Source of the DNA: Paramyrothecium sp. XJ0827
Taxonomy: Eukaryota > Ascomycota > Sordariomycetes > Hypocreales > Stachybotryaceae
Length of the DNA stretch: 64,000 nt
Direction: 5' to 3'
Assembly: GCA_020881915.1 (NCBI GenBank)
Contig: JAJFPB010000004.1
Location: 992,001-1,056,000, forward strand
Positions 9,708 to 21,202 of the stretch are shown one piece after another; within the stretch, counting starts at the first letter, position 1; each line of letters begins with the position of its first letter. The translations under genes were made by a program, and so were the position numbers. The notes below the pieces were generated by a model, which worked only from the letters and a program-made list of their open reading frames with translations, was not told the DNA's origin and did not search any database.

Positions 9708-12335
9708 CTATAGGCCGATGAGGCCGATGAGATCGCCGACGACACCAGCAACTGGGGTCACGACGGCACCAACGACCTCGGCAACGGGGGTCACGACGGC
9801 ATCAACCACTTCGGCGACGGGGGTCACGACGGCATCAACCACTTCGGCGACAGGGGTTACGACGGCATCAACGACTTCGGCGACAGGGGTTACGACAGCA
9901 CCCACAACGTCGGCAACGGGAGTCACGACAGTGTCAACAACATCGACAACAGCCGGTACGACGGTATCAACGACGTCGACGACGGCCGGTACGACGACAT
10001 CATCGACCGTGACCGCGAGTGGCGTCACAACAGCGTCAACCAGATCGCCAATGTCCTCGATGAGGTCGCCGACGTTACCACCCCCGAGGATTCCGTCAAT
10101 GTCGGGGATGCCGTCACCGTCGCTGTCGCCAATGACTGGGAGCCCGTTCGGCTTGTCGAAGGGGTTCCTCAGAGGGCCATACGGATCCGACTCCCTGCCA
10201 AATGGTGGGAATGGTGTCTGGCCGACCGCATTTACAACAAAAGCCACGCGGCCATTGACCTCGGGGTTGCCCGCGATGTTGTCAAACAGCACTACGCCGT
10301 TCGGGTTTGTGATCTTCAGGAGGCACTGGCCGGGGCCAGCAAGAATGCACACGACGCGGATCGGAACGTACTGTTGGCGAGTGGCTGTGAAAGTGGATGA
10401 GGCTGCTGGACCGAAGTTGGCGGACAGCCCACTGAGCACAGAGCTTTGTCGCTTTCGGCGCACGATGGGCTTAGACCTCAGCGCGGCATTGGCTTCCCTG
10501 TAATTGTAACGAGCGTTATCGCCCGTCCACACATACATGGCACCGTTAATGCCGGGCGTCTCCAACCTGTACGTGCCAGGCTCGCAGGTGTAGAAGAAGC
10601 CCTTCATGTTCAATGCCTTCCTTTCGTTGCTTGGTGCTGGGCCGAAGCCGTCCAGCCCGTTGGATATAGCAATTGGGTCGGCAGTCCCAAGGAGACCAGG
10701 GTCTAGGCTTCCAATCTGAGGTGCTGGATCAACATAGTATCGTCCTTGTTGCAAACCTTGCTCCCCCTGAGCAGGCTGGCAGTTTCCACCTCCGATGGGA
10801 GTCGGCCCCGTGCCATTGGGGATGCCTCCGCCATTGCTGCCACTTCCGGTGTTTCCACCATTGCCGCCGGTGCCACCGTTTGTGATGATGTTGCCAGTAC
10901 CGCCAGCTCCCCCGTTACCTGTACCTCCGTTGCCACCAATGCCAGTGCCGCCAGTTCCACCGTTGCCGCCGATAATTATAATTGGTCCTCCACCGCTGTT
11001 GGTTGGAGGAAGAGTGATTCTGGGGTCATAAGGTCCGGCGCCAGGCAGCCTGATAGTTGTGCCGGTAGGGCTGTCGCCGACCACCACGATGGGAGTAGCT
11101 CCAGGAATGGGGTTGCCATTTGCGTCGGTTGGGTATAGATATCTGGTACTGGTTCCCGGGCCCACAGTGACTGTACTCAAGGAATCACTGGTTCCGCTGG
11201 CGTTCCCATTGTTGTTGCCGTTTCCGTTACCGTTACCGATATCGCCGTTGCCCTTGATTTCGATATTGATGTTAACGTTGCCATTGCCGTTGCCGTTACC
11301 GCCACCGTAACCATTACCGTGACCATGACCGTGGCTGTGCTTGTCAGCTTTGTCGTGACCTTGTTTGCCTCCCTGGTCGTGACTGTTCTGGCCACCTTGC
11401 TCGTAGCCATGCTTGCCACCCTGTTCGTGGCTGGCCTTATCACCTTGCTCATGACCGTACTTGCCATCCTGTTCGTGGCTCTTCTTATCTCCCTCTTCGT
11501 GGCCGTTCTTATCATCTTGCTCATGACCGTACTTGCCATCCTGTTCGTGGCTCTTCTTATCTCCCTCTTCGTGGCCATTCTTATCACCTTGCTCATGACC
11601 GTACTTGCCATCCTGTTCGTGGCTCTTCTTATCTCCCTCTTCGTGGCCGTTCTTATCATCTTGCTCATGACCGTACTTGCCATCCTGTTCGTGGCTCTTC
11701 TTATCTCCCTCTTCGTGGCCGTTCTTATCATCTTGCTCGTGACCGTACTTGCCACCTTGTTCGTGGCTCTTCTTGTCTCCCTCTTCGTGACCTTGCTCAT
11801 AGCCGTGGCCATACTTCCCTCCTTGCTTGGAGTCCTGTCCGTAACCATGACTTGCGCCATTTCCTGGTAATTGGGTGACGGGTGCTTGAGGGTTGTAGAT
11901 GTGGGGATAGCCGTCTGTCGGGTCCGGCTCGCAGATGATGACAGTACCCGTGCACCCGTTGCACTCGGGCTCGATCGTCTTGATCGTCGGGTACGGCCAG
12001 TGGTGTGTGGTGGTCTGAGTCACATAAGGTGCCGTGGTTGGCTCATAGCAGAAGACGGTGCCAAGACATTCGTCGCAGTCGGGGTAGTGGGTAGAAGTTG
12101 CTGGTTCCGACTGGCACGCCGGGATTGTGAGGGTCACATACGAAGAATCATCGATGTGCTTCGTCTTGAAGTGGTCTTTGGTGCACCGATTTTGGCAAGC
12201 ACCGTACTCCAGATACACCGTCGAAGTGATTTCGACGGTCACGACGCCGTCGGACTTGACTTGGGACGCTCTGGCCGGAGCTGCGAGCAAGGCACCCAAG
12301 GCAGCTGCCCTGGCCCAAGTGCCAGTACTGGCCAT
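9708..12335 (-). CDS. Secreted repeat-rich protein with GLEYA-like adhesin domain
   Basis: Single 875-codon exon. Residues 1-24 are a signal peptide ending in APARAS. Residues 25-150 hold paired cysteines (CQNRC, CDEC, CNGC). Residues 182-301 are five near-identical 24-residue units (GHEEGDKKSHEQ followed by GKYGHEQ-type sequence). Then come Gly/Asn- and Gly/Thr-rich tracts. About residues 575-690 resemble a GLEYA/PA14-type lectin fold (GFFYTCEPGTYRLET, MYVWTGDNARYNY, YVPIRVVCILAGPG, LLKITNPNGVVLF), interrupted by a Kex2-like RRKR. A DSDGDGIPDIDG stretch looks calcium-binding. The last 100 residues are 11-residue Val-rich repeats (AVVTPVAEVVD). Likely a cell-surface or matrix adhesin, but no GPI signal is evident. 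Coding strand chosen by signal peptide, TATA box and domain content, because antisense frames are also open. Confidence 0.82.
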   Translation of the reverse strand: MASTGTWARAAALGALLAAPARASQVKSDGVVTVEITSTVYLEYGACQNRCTKDHFKTKHIDDSSYVTLTIPACQSEPATSTHYPDCDECLGTVFCYEPTTAPYVTQTTTHHWPYPTIKTIEPECNGCTGTVIICEPDPTDGYPHIYNPQAPVTQLPGNGASHGYGQDSKQGGKYGHGYEQGHEEGDKKSHEQGGKYGHEQDDKNGHEEGDKKSHEQDGKYGHEQDDKNGHEEGDKKSHEQDGKYGHEQGDKNGHEEGDKKSHEQDGKYGHEQDDKNGHEEGDKKSHEQDGKYGHEQGDKASHEQGGKHGYEQGGQNSHDQGGKQGHDKADKHSHGHGHGNGYGGGNGNGNGNVNINIEIKGNGDIGNGNGNGNNNGNASGTSDSLSTVTVGPGTSTRYLYPTDANGNPIPGATPIVVVGDSPTGTTIRLPGAGPYDPRITLPPTNSGGGPIIIIGGNGGTGGTGIGGNGGTGNGGAGGTGNIITNGGTGGNGGNTGSGSNGGGIPNGTGPTPIGGGNCQPAQGEQGLQQGRYYVDPAPQIGSLDPGLLGTADPIAISNGLDGFGPAPSNERKALNMKGFFYTCEPGTYRLETPGINGAMYVWTGDNARYNYREANAALRSKPIVRRKRQSSVLSGLSANFGPAASSTFTATRQQYVPIRVVCILAGPGQCLLKITNPNGVVLFDNIAGNPEVNGRVAFVVNAVGQTPFPPFGRESDPYGPLRNPFDKPNGLPVIGDSDGDGIPDIDGILGGGNVGDLIEDIGDLVDAVVTPLAVTVDDVVVPAVVDVVDTVVPAVVDVVDTVVTPVADVVGAVVTPVAEVVDAVVTPVAEVVDAVVTPVAEVVDAVVTPVAEVVGAVVTPVAGVVGDLIGLIGL
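9740..9960 (-). repeat. 33-bp coding minisatellite (Val-rich 11-residue repeat)
   Basis: About seven imperfect head-to-tail 33-bp units encode AVVTPVAEVVD-like repeats at the C-terminus of the GLEYA-type protein. Copies differ mainly at third positions. The unit length is a multiple of three, so copy-number change preserves the frame. Confidence 0.85.
11433..11792 (-). repeat. 72-bp coding minisatellite, five units
   Basis: Five contiguous 72-bp units encode the hydrophilic 24-residue repeat beginning GHEEGDKKSHEQ. Units differ by a few substitutions (DG/GG and DD/GD swaps). The flanks decay into shorter SHEQGG-like half units. Near-identity suggests recent expansion or gene conversion. Confidence 0.92.
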
Positions 12336-12468
12336 GGTTTACAAACGAATGACGGTTAATGAATGCACTACCCAAACGGATGAAAGTATGAACGTATGAA
12401 TGAATGGATGAGTGGACAGCACTGGTTGAGCTTGATCCGAAACCCAATGTGAGCAACCAGCAGATAAA

Positions 12469-12476
12469 CTTATATA
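12469..12476 (-). promoter_or_regulatory. TATA box of the GLEYA-type gene
   Basis: TATATAAG on the minus strand, 134 bp upstream of the ATG at 12335; it supports the coding strand chosen. Confidence 0.6.
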
Positions 12477-15400
12477 CATCGCAACTGCATCTTCCGAGAG
12501 GCACCGATTGCGCATCACCAGCCACGTTCTGGAGCTCGGCCGAATAGTCTATCCCCAGGAATGCTGGGAGATCTGCTCGTAGCGTCTTGTGGACTCCGAC
12601 AGAGTTGAGCGCCATGCAAAGAGTCGCGTCGCGTGTCACAATGACCAATGTAAGTAAACACCGAAAGTGCTCTTAGATTGAGTCTTCAGCGTGTTATCTT
12701 TAGAGGCACAACATTGGATGCGCCGAGGAGCCATGATCCCCAAGACATGGCAGATTAGATCCCCACTGCTGGGGGCGCGAACCTCATTTGCAGGGCATTC
12801 CTCTCTTTCACATACAGCACCCTCTCGAGGTTTCATGACGAATCTTCAAATCATCTCCTGGTGCCGACAGGCCTTTCTTGACGCGCGCCGCTTGCCTCAC
12901 CTCAAGATGTGGTCAACTACTCGTGCCAAAAAGTTGATATCGACATTGAAGTTCGGACATCAGCTCACGCTTCAACTTCAACCCGTTTCAGCTTGGCCTC
13001 GTGTAGCGTCTTGATCACTTTTCCGCACAAACTCGAAGAAAATATTATTGACTTATCAGAACCGCTTCTGTTTCTCCTGCACGAAAATGGGGGACGGAAT
13101 TTGATGTCTCAGAGCAAACGGCCACTGGGCCTTCCACATGGCTGGAAAACTCACTTTTCTCCTCTCCCAACCCTCGTCGATTCCAGTAGTTTTGCTCCAG
13201 GCGTATTATCCCTTGCGGACTGGGCGGGACGTATTTGGCTTGCGGCTCCGGCTCTGAGACTTTGGAAGCCTCTCCATTCGCTGGAGGAAATGAGGACTCC
13301 ATTTTCCGACTCAGTAATACTTGCCACCATACAGAGTAGAGGCTGGGAGTTCTACATCAAGAAATGGAAGGTTTCTTGCAAGAGCCATGAGTGAGCACTG
13401 AGGCGTTTGTTGTTGCGGCTGCCGGTTCATGCGCGCTTGGTTGCTCGACGCGCCGGTAAACTTCAGCGCCATACACACCGACATAGAGGCATCAGCTTAT
13501 TAGATCCTTTGTCGACATCTACCTTTATACAGCTGCTGCAATATGGAATTGGAGGTTCAAGCAGTTTTCTATGTCTTGAAGTCGATACGCTGCAGCCGCG
13601 CCCATCTGGCAGTGCTGAAGGAGTATAGCGAAGAATGTCTTCGTGAAACTAAATGCTGCTTAAAAGCATCAATAGCACCTTGAGAACGCGGCAAGGCACA
13701 CTTCCCCTGGACAATTTTGAATCTCAATCCCATCTGTATACAGAGACCGTGGGTCACGCAGAGATCTTCCACGAGTTTGTCTGTTTGACACCCTTCTATG
13801 ACGTTTGCCTCTCATTAAAGTATTTGCATCTTAAGCTGCTCTAAGACCGCATAATTGAAGCAATTGGCCTACTCAAAGCAGCTCGAGGTTTTCTGCGCGC
13901 GCATAAGAAAGGCGAAAAGCAGACATGAGCCGCGACCCACAACATGCCAAGCATCTTCGGGTATGAAGTCAGTAATGACCCATTTCCTGGAAACTGGAAC
14001 CAGCTGTGCGATAGCCGTAAACTTACCGCTTATGGGTATTGCTTTGTCTCATGGATGCGGCAAGGACGCGGTCTGCTTGCATGAGCTGGCATCCTCACGC
14101 TATCAAACAAACACACAGAGAACGCGTCCGCAAAGAAATCCGTGCAGGATGAAGTTGTATCCCTTCCGAAGCCTCACAAACCCTTCGTCCCATCATTTCA
14201 TCATCGCCTTTTCTACACTTCAATTTAACTAGAGGTCCAGGCAATTCTTGATAATGGGAAACATGGTCATAGTTACTCATGTGAGAATAGAATAAGCATC
14301 TAGACACAATCAAACTAACCGCTACACGATCAATTCCGCCTCTCAAGTCCAATTGGAAGTACCCGTTAACTAGTGTAGGGTAGGATTTGTAATTGACGAT
14401 TCCGAGGCTCTGTCCCTTCTAGGTACAGGCCATCCGAGACACAATTTGCTCGCTTCCCAAACATTCCTTAGAAGAAAATACAAAGGGCTCATGGTCATTC
14501 AGCATTTCACTCTCATCTCAGCTCTCTTCTTGTCGCGTCCAGCCCGACACGAGCTACTCCCAGAAAGCACAGGTGTTTTCCTCATCGCCACGAGCTTCGC
14601 GCCTCGTCAGTGCGGGTAGATCTGCCCACATTCAATGGTCGAGGTTACAAGTTGAGGAGCATATGCGTCTTGCCAGTATAATTCACTTGAGCTCCACTCT
14701 GGCGCAGCGAGGTGACCTTACCATCGGACAGATTTCCAGCACTGCCAGCGACGGCACAATAGACCAGCACGTCTACACATCTCCGGCATGAAATCATCTT
14801 TCTATGTTCAGTTGCTTATCCAATAGTATAGACACAGTGAAAAATCCCTCTAGCATGCAATCGCCCTACTAATTACAATGTGATAGCGGAATTTGAAGCA
14901 TAGCCACGGGTACGACGAGCAGAACGGCAAGGGACAACAACTGCCACGGGCACTGCTTCCTTACCACCCAAGGCCCGAGTACAACGTTGGCTACTGCACC
15001 ATCGTCATCCAAGACGCGGCCGACATAGAACGTGAATCCACGAATTGATCGCATATCCGTCCTCCGATAGCCAAAGATTGCGAGTCTCCAAGTGAGCCCT
15101 TTTGGATCTTTCTCAGAGGCGACTCTCTTGTCATTACAGCAACGAAAGTCGAGCCGCTGCGCTTGTACTCAAAGAAGAGCCCAAGTGCGATCCGGTCAAC
15201 TACTTCTATAACTGCAACTAAGACTTTCATGTCTTCGCCATTTCTATTGGCCAAGAGTGACCCTTCGAAACTGCTTGGCTGATGCAGCATAACTCCCATG
15301 ATTCCTCACTGCCAAAGGCTATGTCTGCATAATAAACCGAAAGATGCTTTTATGTTTAGATTTTTGCGTGCATAATTTACTACTTATCAACAACCAAGAA

Positions 15401-15852
15401 GTGTATACGTAGTGCATGGAAGCCGGACGAACATGTATTGCTACTCATAGAAGGCTGGTTTCTATCCAACTGCGGAAAGTCGTTTCTACAGCTCCTCGGG
15501 CGAATTATGGACTGATAAAACCATCCGATTTATCATATGCATGTCACCCTGCGATTGCTGCCAACGAGAGGCCGCCACATAGCAATTTTCTGCTTCGGTC
15601 CGTTCCTTGAGGCCAATCCAATGCAATCACTAGAGGGGGGCGGCCACCGCTTCTCTCAAGTCAGGCTGAAGGTAGGTCAGGCTGAAGGTAGGCCTCCTGC
15701 ATACGCCACAACATGCGTCGTCCTTACCCTATTATTCTCTCGACTTCAGTTTTCAGATTGTTGCCTAATCAGTCCGGTCCTCACCGCTCATTATTGAACT
15801 ATAACCTCCTCACGCGGTTATCAATCGAAAAGTTTACCTCACGGCCTCGAGC
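12477..15852. other. Intergenic with one degraded coding fragment
   Basis: No intact gene. The only coding-like stretch is the fragment at 14869-15299 (minus), listed separately. The remaining short frames have no recognisable features. Confidence 0.45.
14869..15299 (-). pseudogene. Unidentified degraded membrane-protein fragment
   Basis: Two overlapping minus-strand frames read like one protein broken by a frameshift near 15055. The upstream frame gives EDMKVLVAVIEVVDRIALG and a charged, helical continuation ending in GDSQSLAIGG. The downstream frame continues FYVGRVLDDDGAVANVVLG and ends in a hydrophobic segment (LLSLAVLLVVPVAML) and a stop at 14869. The codon flow across the switch is smooth, suggesting a recently broken gene 3' end. 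Family not recognised. An intron at the switch is not supported by clear splice signals. Confidence 0.35.
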
Positions 15853-17242
15853 ATGCAAGAGTGCCTTCTCAATCCAAGATTCGTGAGAGCAATCATGTCG
15901 ATTTGGAATCTTGACCCTGAGACGATGGAAGTCGTCATGGAGCTTCAGCTTCAAGATGCTCATCGTTGGCTAAAGGGGAAGCATAGAGAAGGCGAAGCAC
16001 CTGATGCCGACTTCGCGATGGACCTCTACGGGATGGAACTAGAATCTCTTGTCCGATTCTACACGGACCAGAAGATGTGTCGAAGCATGGCTCAAGCTGT
16101 TGACCTTGATGGCGACGTCATAGAGGGGCATGTGGTTCTCGAGCGGCAAGCATTTCAAGACCGAGAGCACGTCTTGGGGGAGGAACGTATCGGCCAAGTC
16201 CAGTCTAGAGGCGACATTCCACAGTCATCCGTGAGTGAAGAGTTGTTAGAAAAGCTCAATGCCCTCTTTGTTACAACAGAGGATGGTGAGACTACAGAGA
16301 GCGTCGCAGGACCGTCGAACACACGATCAACAGATCCGGACTCAAAAGATGCCCAGGATAATCTCAGAATTTGCACGGCTTGCAACGAGAAGAAGCCATT
16401 CTTTCACGTCGCACGATGCCCTTGCTCACATGAATATTGCAGGGCTTGTCTTGCAAGTCTTTTCGAAGCTTCGATCACCGATGAGTCCCTGTTTCCGCCT
16501 CGTTGCTGCAAGCAGCCGATACCACTGGGAATGAATCAGGTCTTCCTTCCATCGAAGGTAGTTGCTCAGTTCCGTGCCAAAGAGATCGAATACAGCACCC
16601 CAAATCGTACTTACTGTCACCAAAATATTTGTTCAACGTTTATCCCGCCAGATAGTATTGAAGGAGATACTGCCACGTGCACCCGCTGTCAAAGCAAAAC
16701 GTGCACAATCTGCAAGGGCTCGAGTCACGATGATGATTGCCCCGAGGATACTGCCACGCAGGAAATCCTGCAGATGGCCACCGAGAATGGGTGGCAACGA
16801 TGCCGGACGTGCCAGAGAATGGTTGAACTAGATACCGGGTGCAATCACATGAGTAAGATGTCTCTGCTACTACGGCCATGAAAATTACTCAGCAATGGTT
16901 GTAGCTTGTCTTTGCGGTGCGCAGTTTTGCTACATCTGTGGAGTGCCTTGGAAAGAATGCCCATGCGACCAGTGGCACGAGGAACGCCTACTCAACCGTG
17001 CAAACGCTATCGTGGAGCGTGATAATCGTGTCTTCTGGCTAGATGCGGCACGGCAACAACGACTTGTCGAGCAAGAGAGGCAGAATTTGATTGCGAATCA
17101 CCAGTGTGCGCATGCGGTATGGCGATCTCGACGAGGCAGGCACCGCTGCGAAGAATGTCACGACGTCCTGCCAGAATACATCTATGAGTGTCGTTCTTGT
17201 CGCATAATGGCTTGTCGGCGGTGCCGATATAATCGGTTGTGA
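15853..17242 (+). CDS. RBR-type E3 ubiquitin ligase (RING1-IBR-RING2)
   Basis: RBR ligases take ubiquitin from an E2 onto a RING2 cysteine before passing it to substrate. Two exons, 15853-16852 and 16905-17242, give 445 aa. RING1 starts near residue 174 (CTACNEKK, then CPCSHEYCRACL). The IBR lies around 250-300 (CTRCQSKTCTICKG). RING2 starts near 317 (CRTC) and contains GCNHM with the presumed catalytic Cys at residue 330. The 52-nt intron is taken to end at GGTTGTAG because this restores the canonical zinc spacing TCLCGAQFCYICG. An upstream CAG (16892) would also stay in frame but inserts four extra residues. The N-terminal 170 residues are helical and unassigned, and the C-terminal tail has another Cys cluster. 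The substrate is unknown. Confidence 0.88.
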
Positions 17243-17307
17243 AATAGATGTGAGTGTATATAGTCTCATGTATTGAGGCGAAGAAGGCTTCATCAGGTTG
17301 TGCCTTC

Positions 17308-17329
17308 AAAAAAAAAAAAAAAAAAAAAA
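17308..17329 (+). repeat. Poly(A) tract, 22 nt
   Basis: An uninterrupted run of 22 A lies 65 bp downstream of the RBR stop codon. The gene keeps its intron, so this is not a processed copy. It may be a simple homopolymer or the tail of a decayed retroelement; no target-site duplication was found by eye. Confidence 0.8.
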
Positions 17330-18806
17330 TGGATTGGCAATACTAGTGTCACAACAATGCGGAAGATTGACAAGCTTAGCTTCAGAGAGATGCTATAGAT
17401 TTTGGGGTTCTGGAACAGTTCGCAACAAACCAGCGAGCCGGAGTAATTGCAATGGGGAGTAGTGTACGTAGTAGCTCGTTCTTCCTTGTGTTGCTATGTG
17501 CTCGATGTCCAAAATGCTCTGTGTTAAAAACTCAAGATATTTCATCTGAACCTTTTTGTAGAACGAATGAAACTCGAAGGTTGGGATAGTCATCTTGAAA
17601 AGTAAGTCGTTGCTGGTAACACGGTTGTGGGCCGCAAAGCAGATCGACTGGAGCACATTTTATCCCGCTTGCGGCTTCACGACTCACCTCTAAAGGTCGA
17701 ATTACACTTAATATCGAATATTCCACTCAAACTTCACAATTGAAGACTGGCAGATATCAAGGATCACAGCCAACTGATTGGCGATGGAGCTTTTGTCCGG
17801 AGCCCTCGATTCGTGAGTCTTTACTCGCCCCATAGGCCACGTGAGAGGCTTAACGCCAAGGGGTTTCGGAAAGGAAAATGCAATTGACTCAAGTCAGATT
17901 TCTAGCGAGGGTTTTTGGAATCAGTTTAAGTTTTCAACCAAGCCACGTTCGAGTAATTGACTTTTCTCCTCGCGAGAACCAACTACTAGTACCTGGATTT
18001 CGGAATCGACTAAACGGTAGATCGAAGTGGCCAATTTCCACACCTTAAATATACTGCTAAACCTTTTTAGGTGACACTGCCGAAGCCACTGGTGGCAGCA
18101 TACTTACTCGTGTCGCGGTACTTGGCGAATAGCGGCAGTAATGTGACGATTAGACTAAAGCCAGGAGAAGATAGAGAAAAGCATAAGTCATGCAATTAAC
18201 GCACTAACGAGAAAAATTTTCCTCAGCTCAACTGGATGAACGTTTTAGGAATCGAGATGACCGCTATCACCTTTTGCTGTGTCTCCAGCCTCTAGAATGC
18301 ATGGAACAGGAGTCTGTCAGAAACGGAGCACCTGATAGCCCCACCCAGGCAGGGAGTCCAAGTGATGGTCAAAGGTTGAGTTGCCATATAATAGACATCT
18401 GTCAAGATGAGGCTCCAACTATTGGCTAGGGCCATGACTAGAGGTGGGTGGTAATAGAGATGTGCGTAAACCCAGAACGCTCCGCATGACGTCAAATGCA
18501 ACTACACAGACTACGTTACCAACCCGGTGTGACAAGGTAAGAAATTAGGTCTAAGGAGCGTTCTGAGGATGAATGTACATTCGACTTCATGCCATGTAAG
18601 GCATCGTACAGGTTGCTGGAGCATCAGGTCGCCGCACGAGTCTTGGAAGATATTGCAAATAGTTTACGCGAACTCATTGAATCCGTTTACTCAAGCAGAA
18701 ATGCTAACGGGCTCGAAGATAATGCGGCACCTGGTACTTGAGTAGGTCCTGACGCAATAACTGCGCCTATAGCCAACAGTGGATCATGTTCTGAAAGAGA
18801 AGCTCG

Positions 18807-19058
18807 TCAGAAAGAGAGGGAGGTACAGAGAGGCAATGTCCATTCCCGCAACTCGCCGGTGGATCCCACGGCTACATGCTCAACCGCACCGACCTTCTCC
18901 GCTTTAACTCTAGCCTCATTTCCGTGACAAGCGTAGAAGTGGATGGGATGGATCCCTAGCAACGCGTCCTCCTTGTACCTACCCGGTAGAGTTCCTCCCA
19001 AGTATAATTCCACATATTCTTCAGTGACTCCCTTGTTTAGTCTTGAAAGCACTTCCAA
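18807..19058 (-). pseudogene. Possible ankyrin-repeat remnant
   Basis: An 83-codon frame contains LGIHPIHFYACHGNEARVKAE followed by GAVEH, spaced like the turn-helix pattern of an ankyrin repeat (H-x-A-x-x-G-x-x-x-x-V). No start, neighbouring exon or second repeat was found, so it is at best a fragment. Confidence 0.25.
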
Positions 19059-20307
19059 TTTGAGTATTTAATTGGAAATGACGGAAATGTAAGTTCATGC
19101 ACTAAGTCTTGTCGATGAGTTAGAATTGGGCCCCAATATCATGTCGATAAGAGCTTGACTTCCTAAGATTAACCCGGGCCTCACTTTCACAAGGTGTCAA
19201 GCACTAGCGACTTTTCTCTAGCTAATAGAAATACCCATAAATACAACTTGAAGGGCCAAATATAGTCCGGATCTAAGACCCGAGATAGCAAATTACCTGG
19301 TACCTCGTGCAACATTAGCGGTAGTGGCTATCTCCATAATAATAGTTATGAGGTCATACTGCTATGGTATGGCGGAAAGCGACTCTAGGATAGCAGCGAC
19401 AAATGTTAGAATTTCGATGCTTGGGAAGTTACTGATGACCTTGCAGGCAGAAACACAGGGTATGAACCAAATGACGCGTTGGTGTGACTCAGACAAAAAA
19501 TGTAAGCATGTGTTGATGCTGTCCAACATTAGTACCTAAGACCGGTGTCACAGAACACGCTCTGCTTCGCTAGTCCCATATGACATCAGCCCAAAGCTTC
19601 GAACGCTTAACATGCACATCTACGAGATGGGACGATGGTTGACAAGGCTTAGTTCGATGGAATGTTCTTACTACCGGGTAACACACTGAACGAACGACTA
19701 CCAGTCGATCCATCACGGATCCTCGACGGGGGTGCACTACTAGTCCACGCTGAATTTGGGCACAACCTGCTTCCGATGATCTTATGCGGGGGTCCCAGTT
19801 ACTTGGGAAGAAAGGGTCTTGAACGCATGTCTCATTCTCTTGGTGACCCCAGTGACAAATTGGTTGGGTGGGTTCCCTTGCATGTGCTTCCATGTGCTCG
19901 ACGCATGGACTTCTTCATTCGGTAGCCACTTCATGCATGGAATAGCGTTTACCTTCTATTCGAAACTAATCTGGTATGCAGGATGGCACACTTGTAGGGT
20001 CACCGAAGTAACCGACTTCACGAGCCCAGAGGCCAAATGAGAAGTTTTGGAAGGTCCGAGGTGCTCGCGTACGCAGACGAAAAGATAGGATATCAGGTCA
20101 CCAATCACCAGACAGCATCCAATAGTCCGGTGATTATCAGGCTATTGGCAAGGCGAGCTGACATGGGGAACGCCGTGTTGTCCGATCGTGGCTTGGTGAG
20201 AACCAGGGCGTCTCATCATGGTGTTCCTTTGCCAAGCACAGGGTTTACCCAAAGGGGCAGCTGAGCGTGACATTGGACCTGGATAGCCACAGCGTCAATC
20301 CACATAA

Positions 20308-20328
20308 CCTTAACCAATAAGGTTAAGG
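20308..20328. repeat. 8-bp perfect inverted repeat
   Basis: CCTTAACC, a 5-nt AATAA loop, then GGTTAAGG. It has no T-run and no adjacent gene end, so a terminator role is unsupported. Confidence 0.6.
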
Positions 20329-21186
20329 GGACAGTTGGCCTCATCGTTCATGACTGTCGCCCGTCCGCTCATCAGCTGCAGCCGCAACGGGCCAACCCAG
20401 GCAAGTGGATAGACCTTTGCTTCGGGAAGCGAGAGAGACGGGACATGTGAAGACGCCCAGGCAGCAGGGGGGGGAAGGGAAGGGAAGGGATGGTGTTGTG
20501 GATGAGCTTGGTTCTGGGCCAAGTGTGCTTGTCATGCATGTGAAGGGGCGGCCTTGCATTTGGGTGGTCAGCAGGGGATCCTATTGGCTGCCTTGCAGCC
20601 TTAGGTACGGCTGGCCAATTTGCGATCGAAGGCAGGAACGAGCGCGGCGCGGGCACTACGGCAGGTATCTGGATCGAGGCTTATCGGCCGAAGCCGTTTA
20701 GGGAATGAGTAAGTGAAATAACGGACAGCATGTAATTAGGGACCTACCTTTCTCAAATTAGTCAAGCTGCTTATCTAAAATTGCCAGTCGTCGCTTAAAC
20801 ACAAACCCCTGCATTCCTGGGGAAAAAAGTGCTCCGCAGGCCCGTCTCAACTAAGGGCTAGGTCAAAACGGCAATAAAACGCACGAATTCGACCGCCGGG
20901 CCCGGGAGGCAGCCGGGGGGTTTACGAGGCGGGTGGCGTCGCAGGACCAAAAGCACCAGACCAGAGGGGGGAGGAGACGAAGCAGCGGCGGCACTCTGTA
21001 CGGGGGAGGGCCCTCTCCCCGCCGTCCCCTCCCCCAGACGATGACACACGGAAATGGTGCTGGCACGCGACGCCTGCGACGGACGGGATGGGCTTCGAGA
21101 CCGACCGATCGCTCCTGCGGTGGTTCGCTGACCCACACCTTGTCTGACTCTGTGTGTGTGCGTGCGCCCGCGTGTGAATGAACGAG

Positions 21187-21202
21187 TGTGTGTGTGTGTG
21201 TG
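21187..21202 (+). repeat. TG dinucleotide microsatellite
   Basis: Eight TG units in the long leader region of the permease gene. Confidence 0.9.

Noticed and set aside
11433..11792. Regularly spaced repeat considered as a CRISPR array
   Set aside because: Units are contiguous 72-bp coding repeats with no unique spacers, inside a fungal secreted-protein gene.
17308..17329. Poly(A) run as evidence of a retrocopied RBR gene
   Set aside because: The gene retains a normal intron and a 65-bp spacer before the run.
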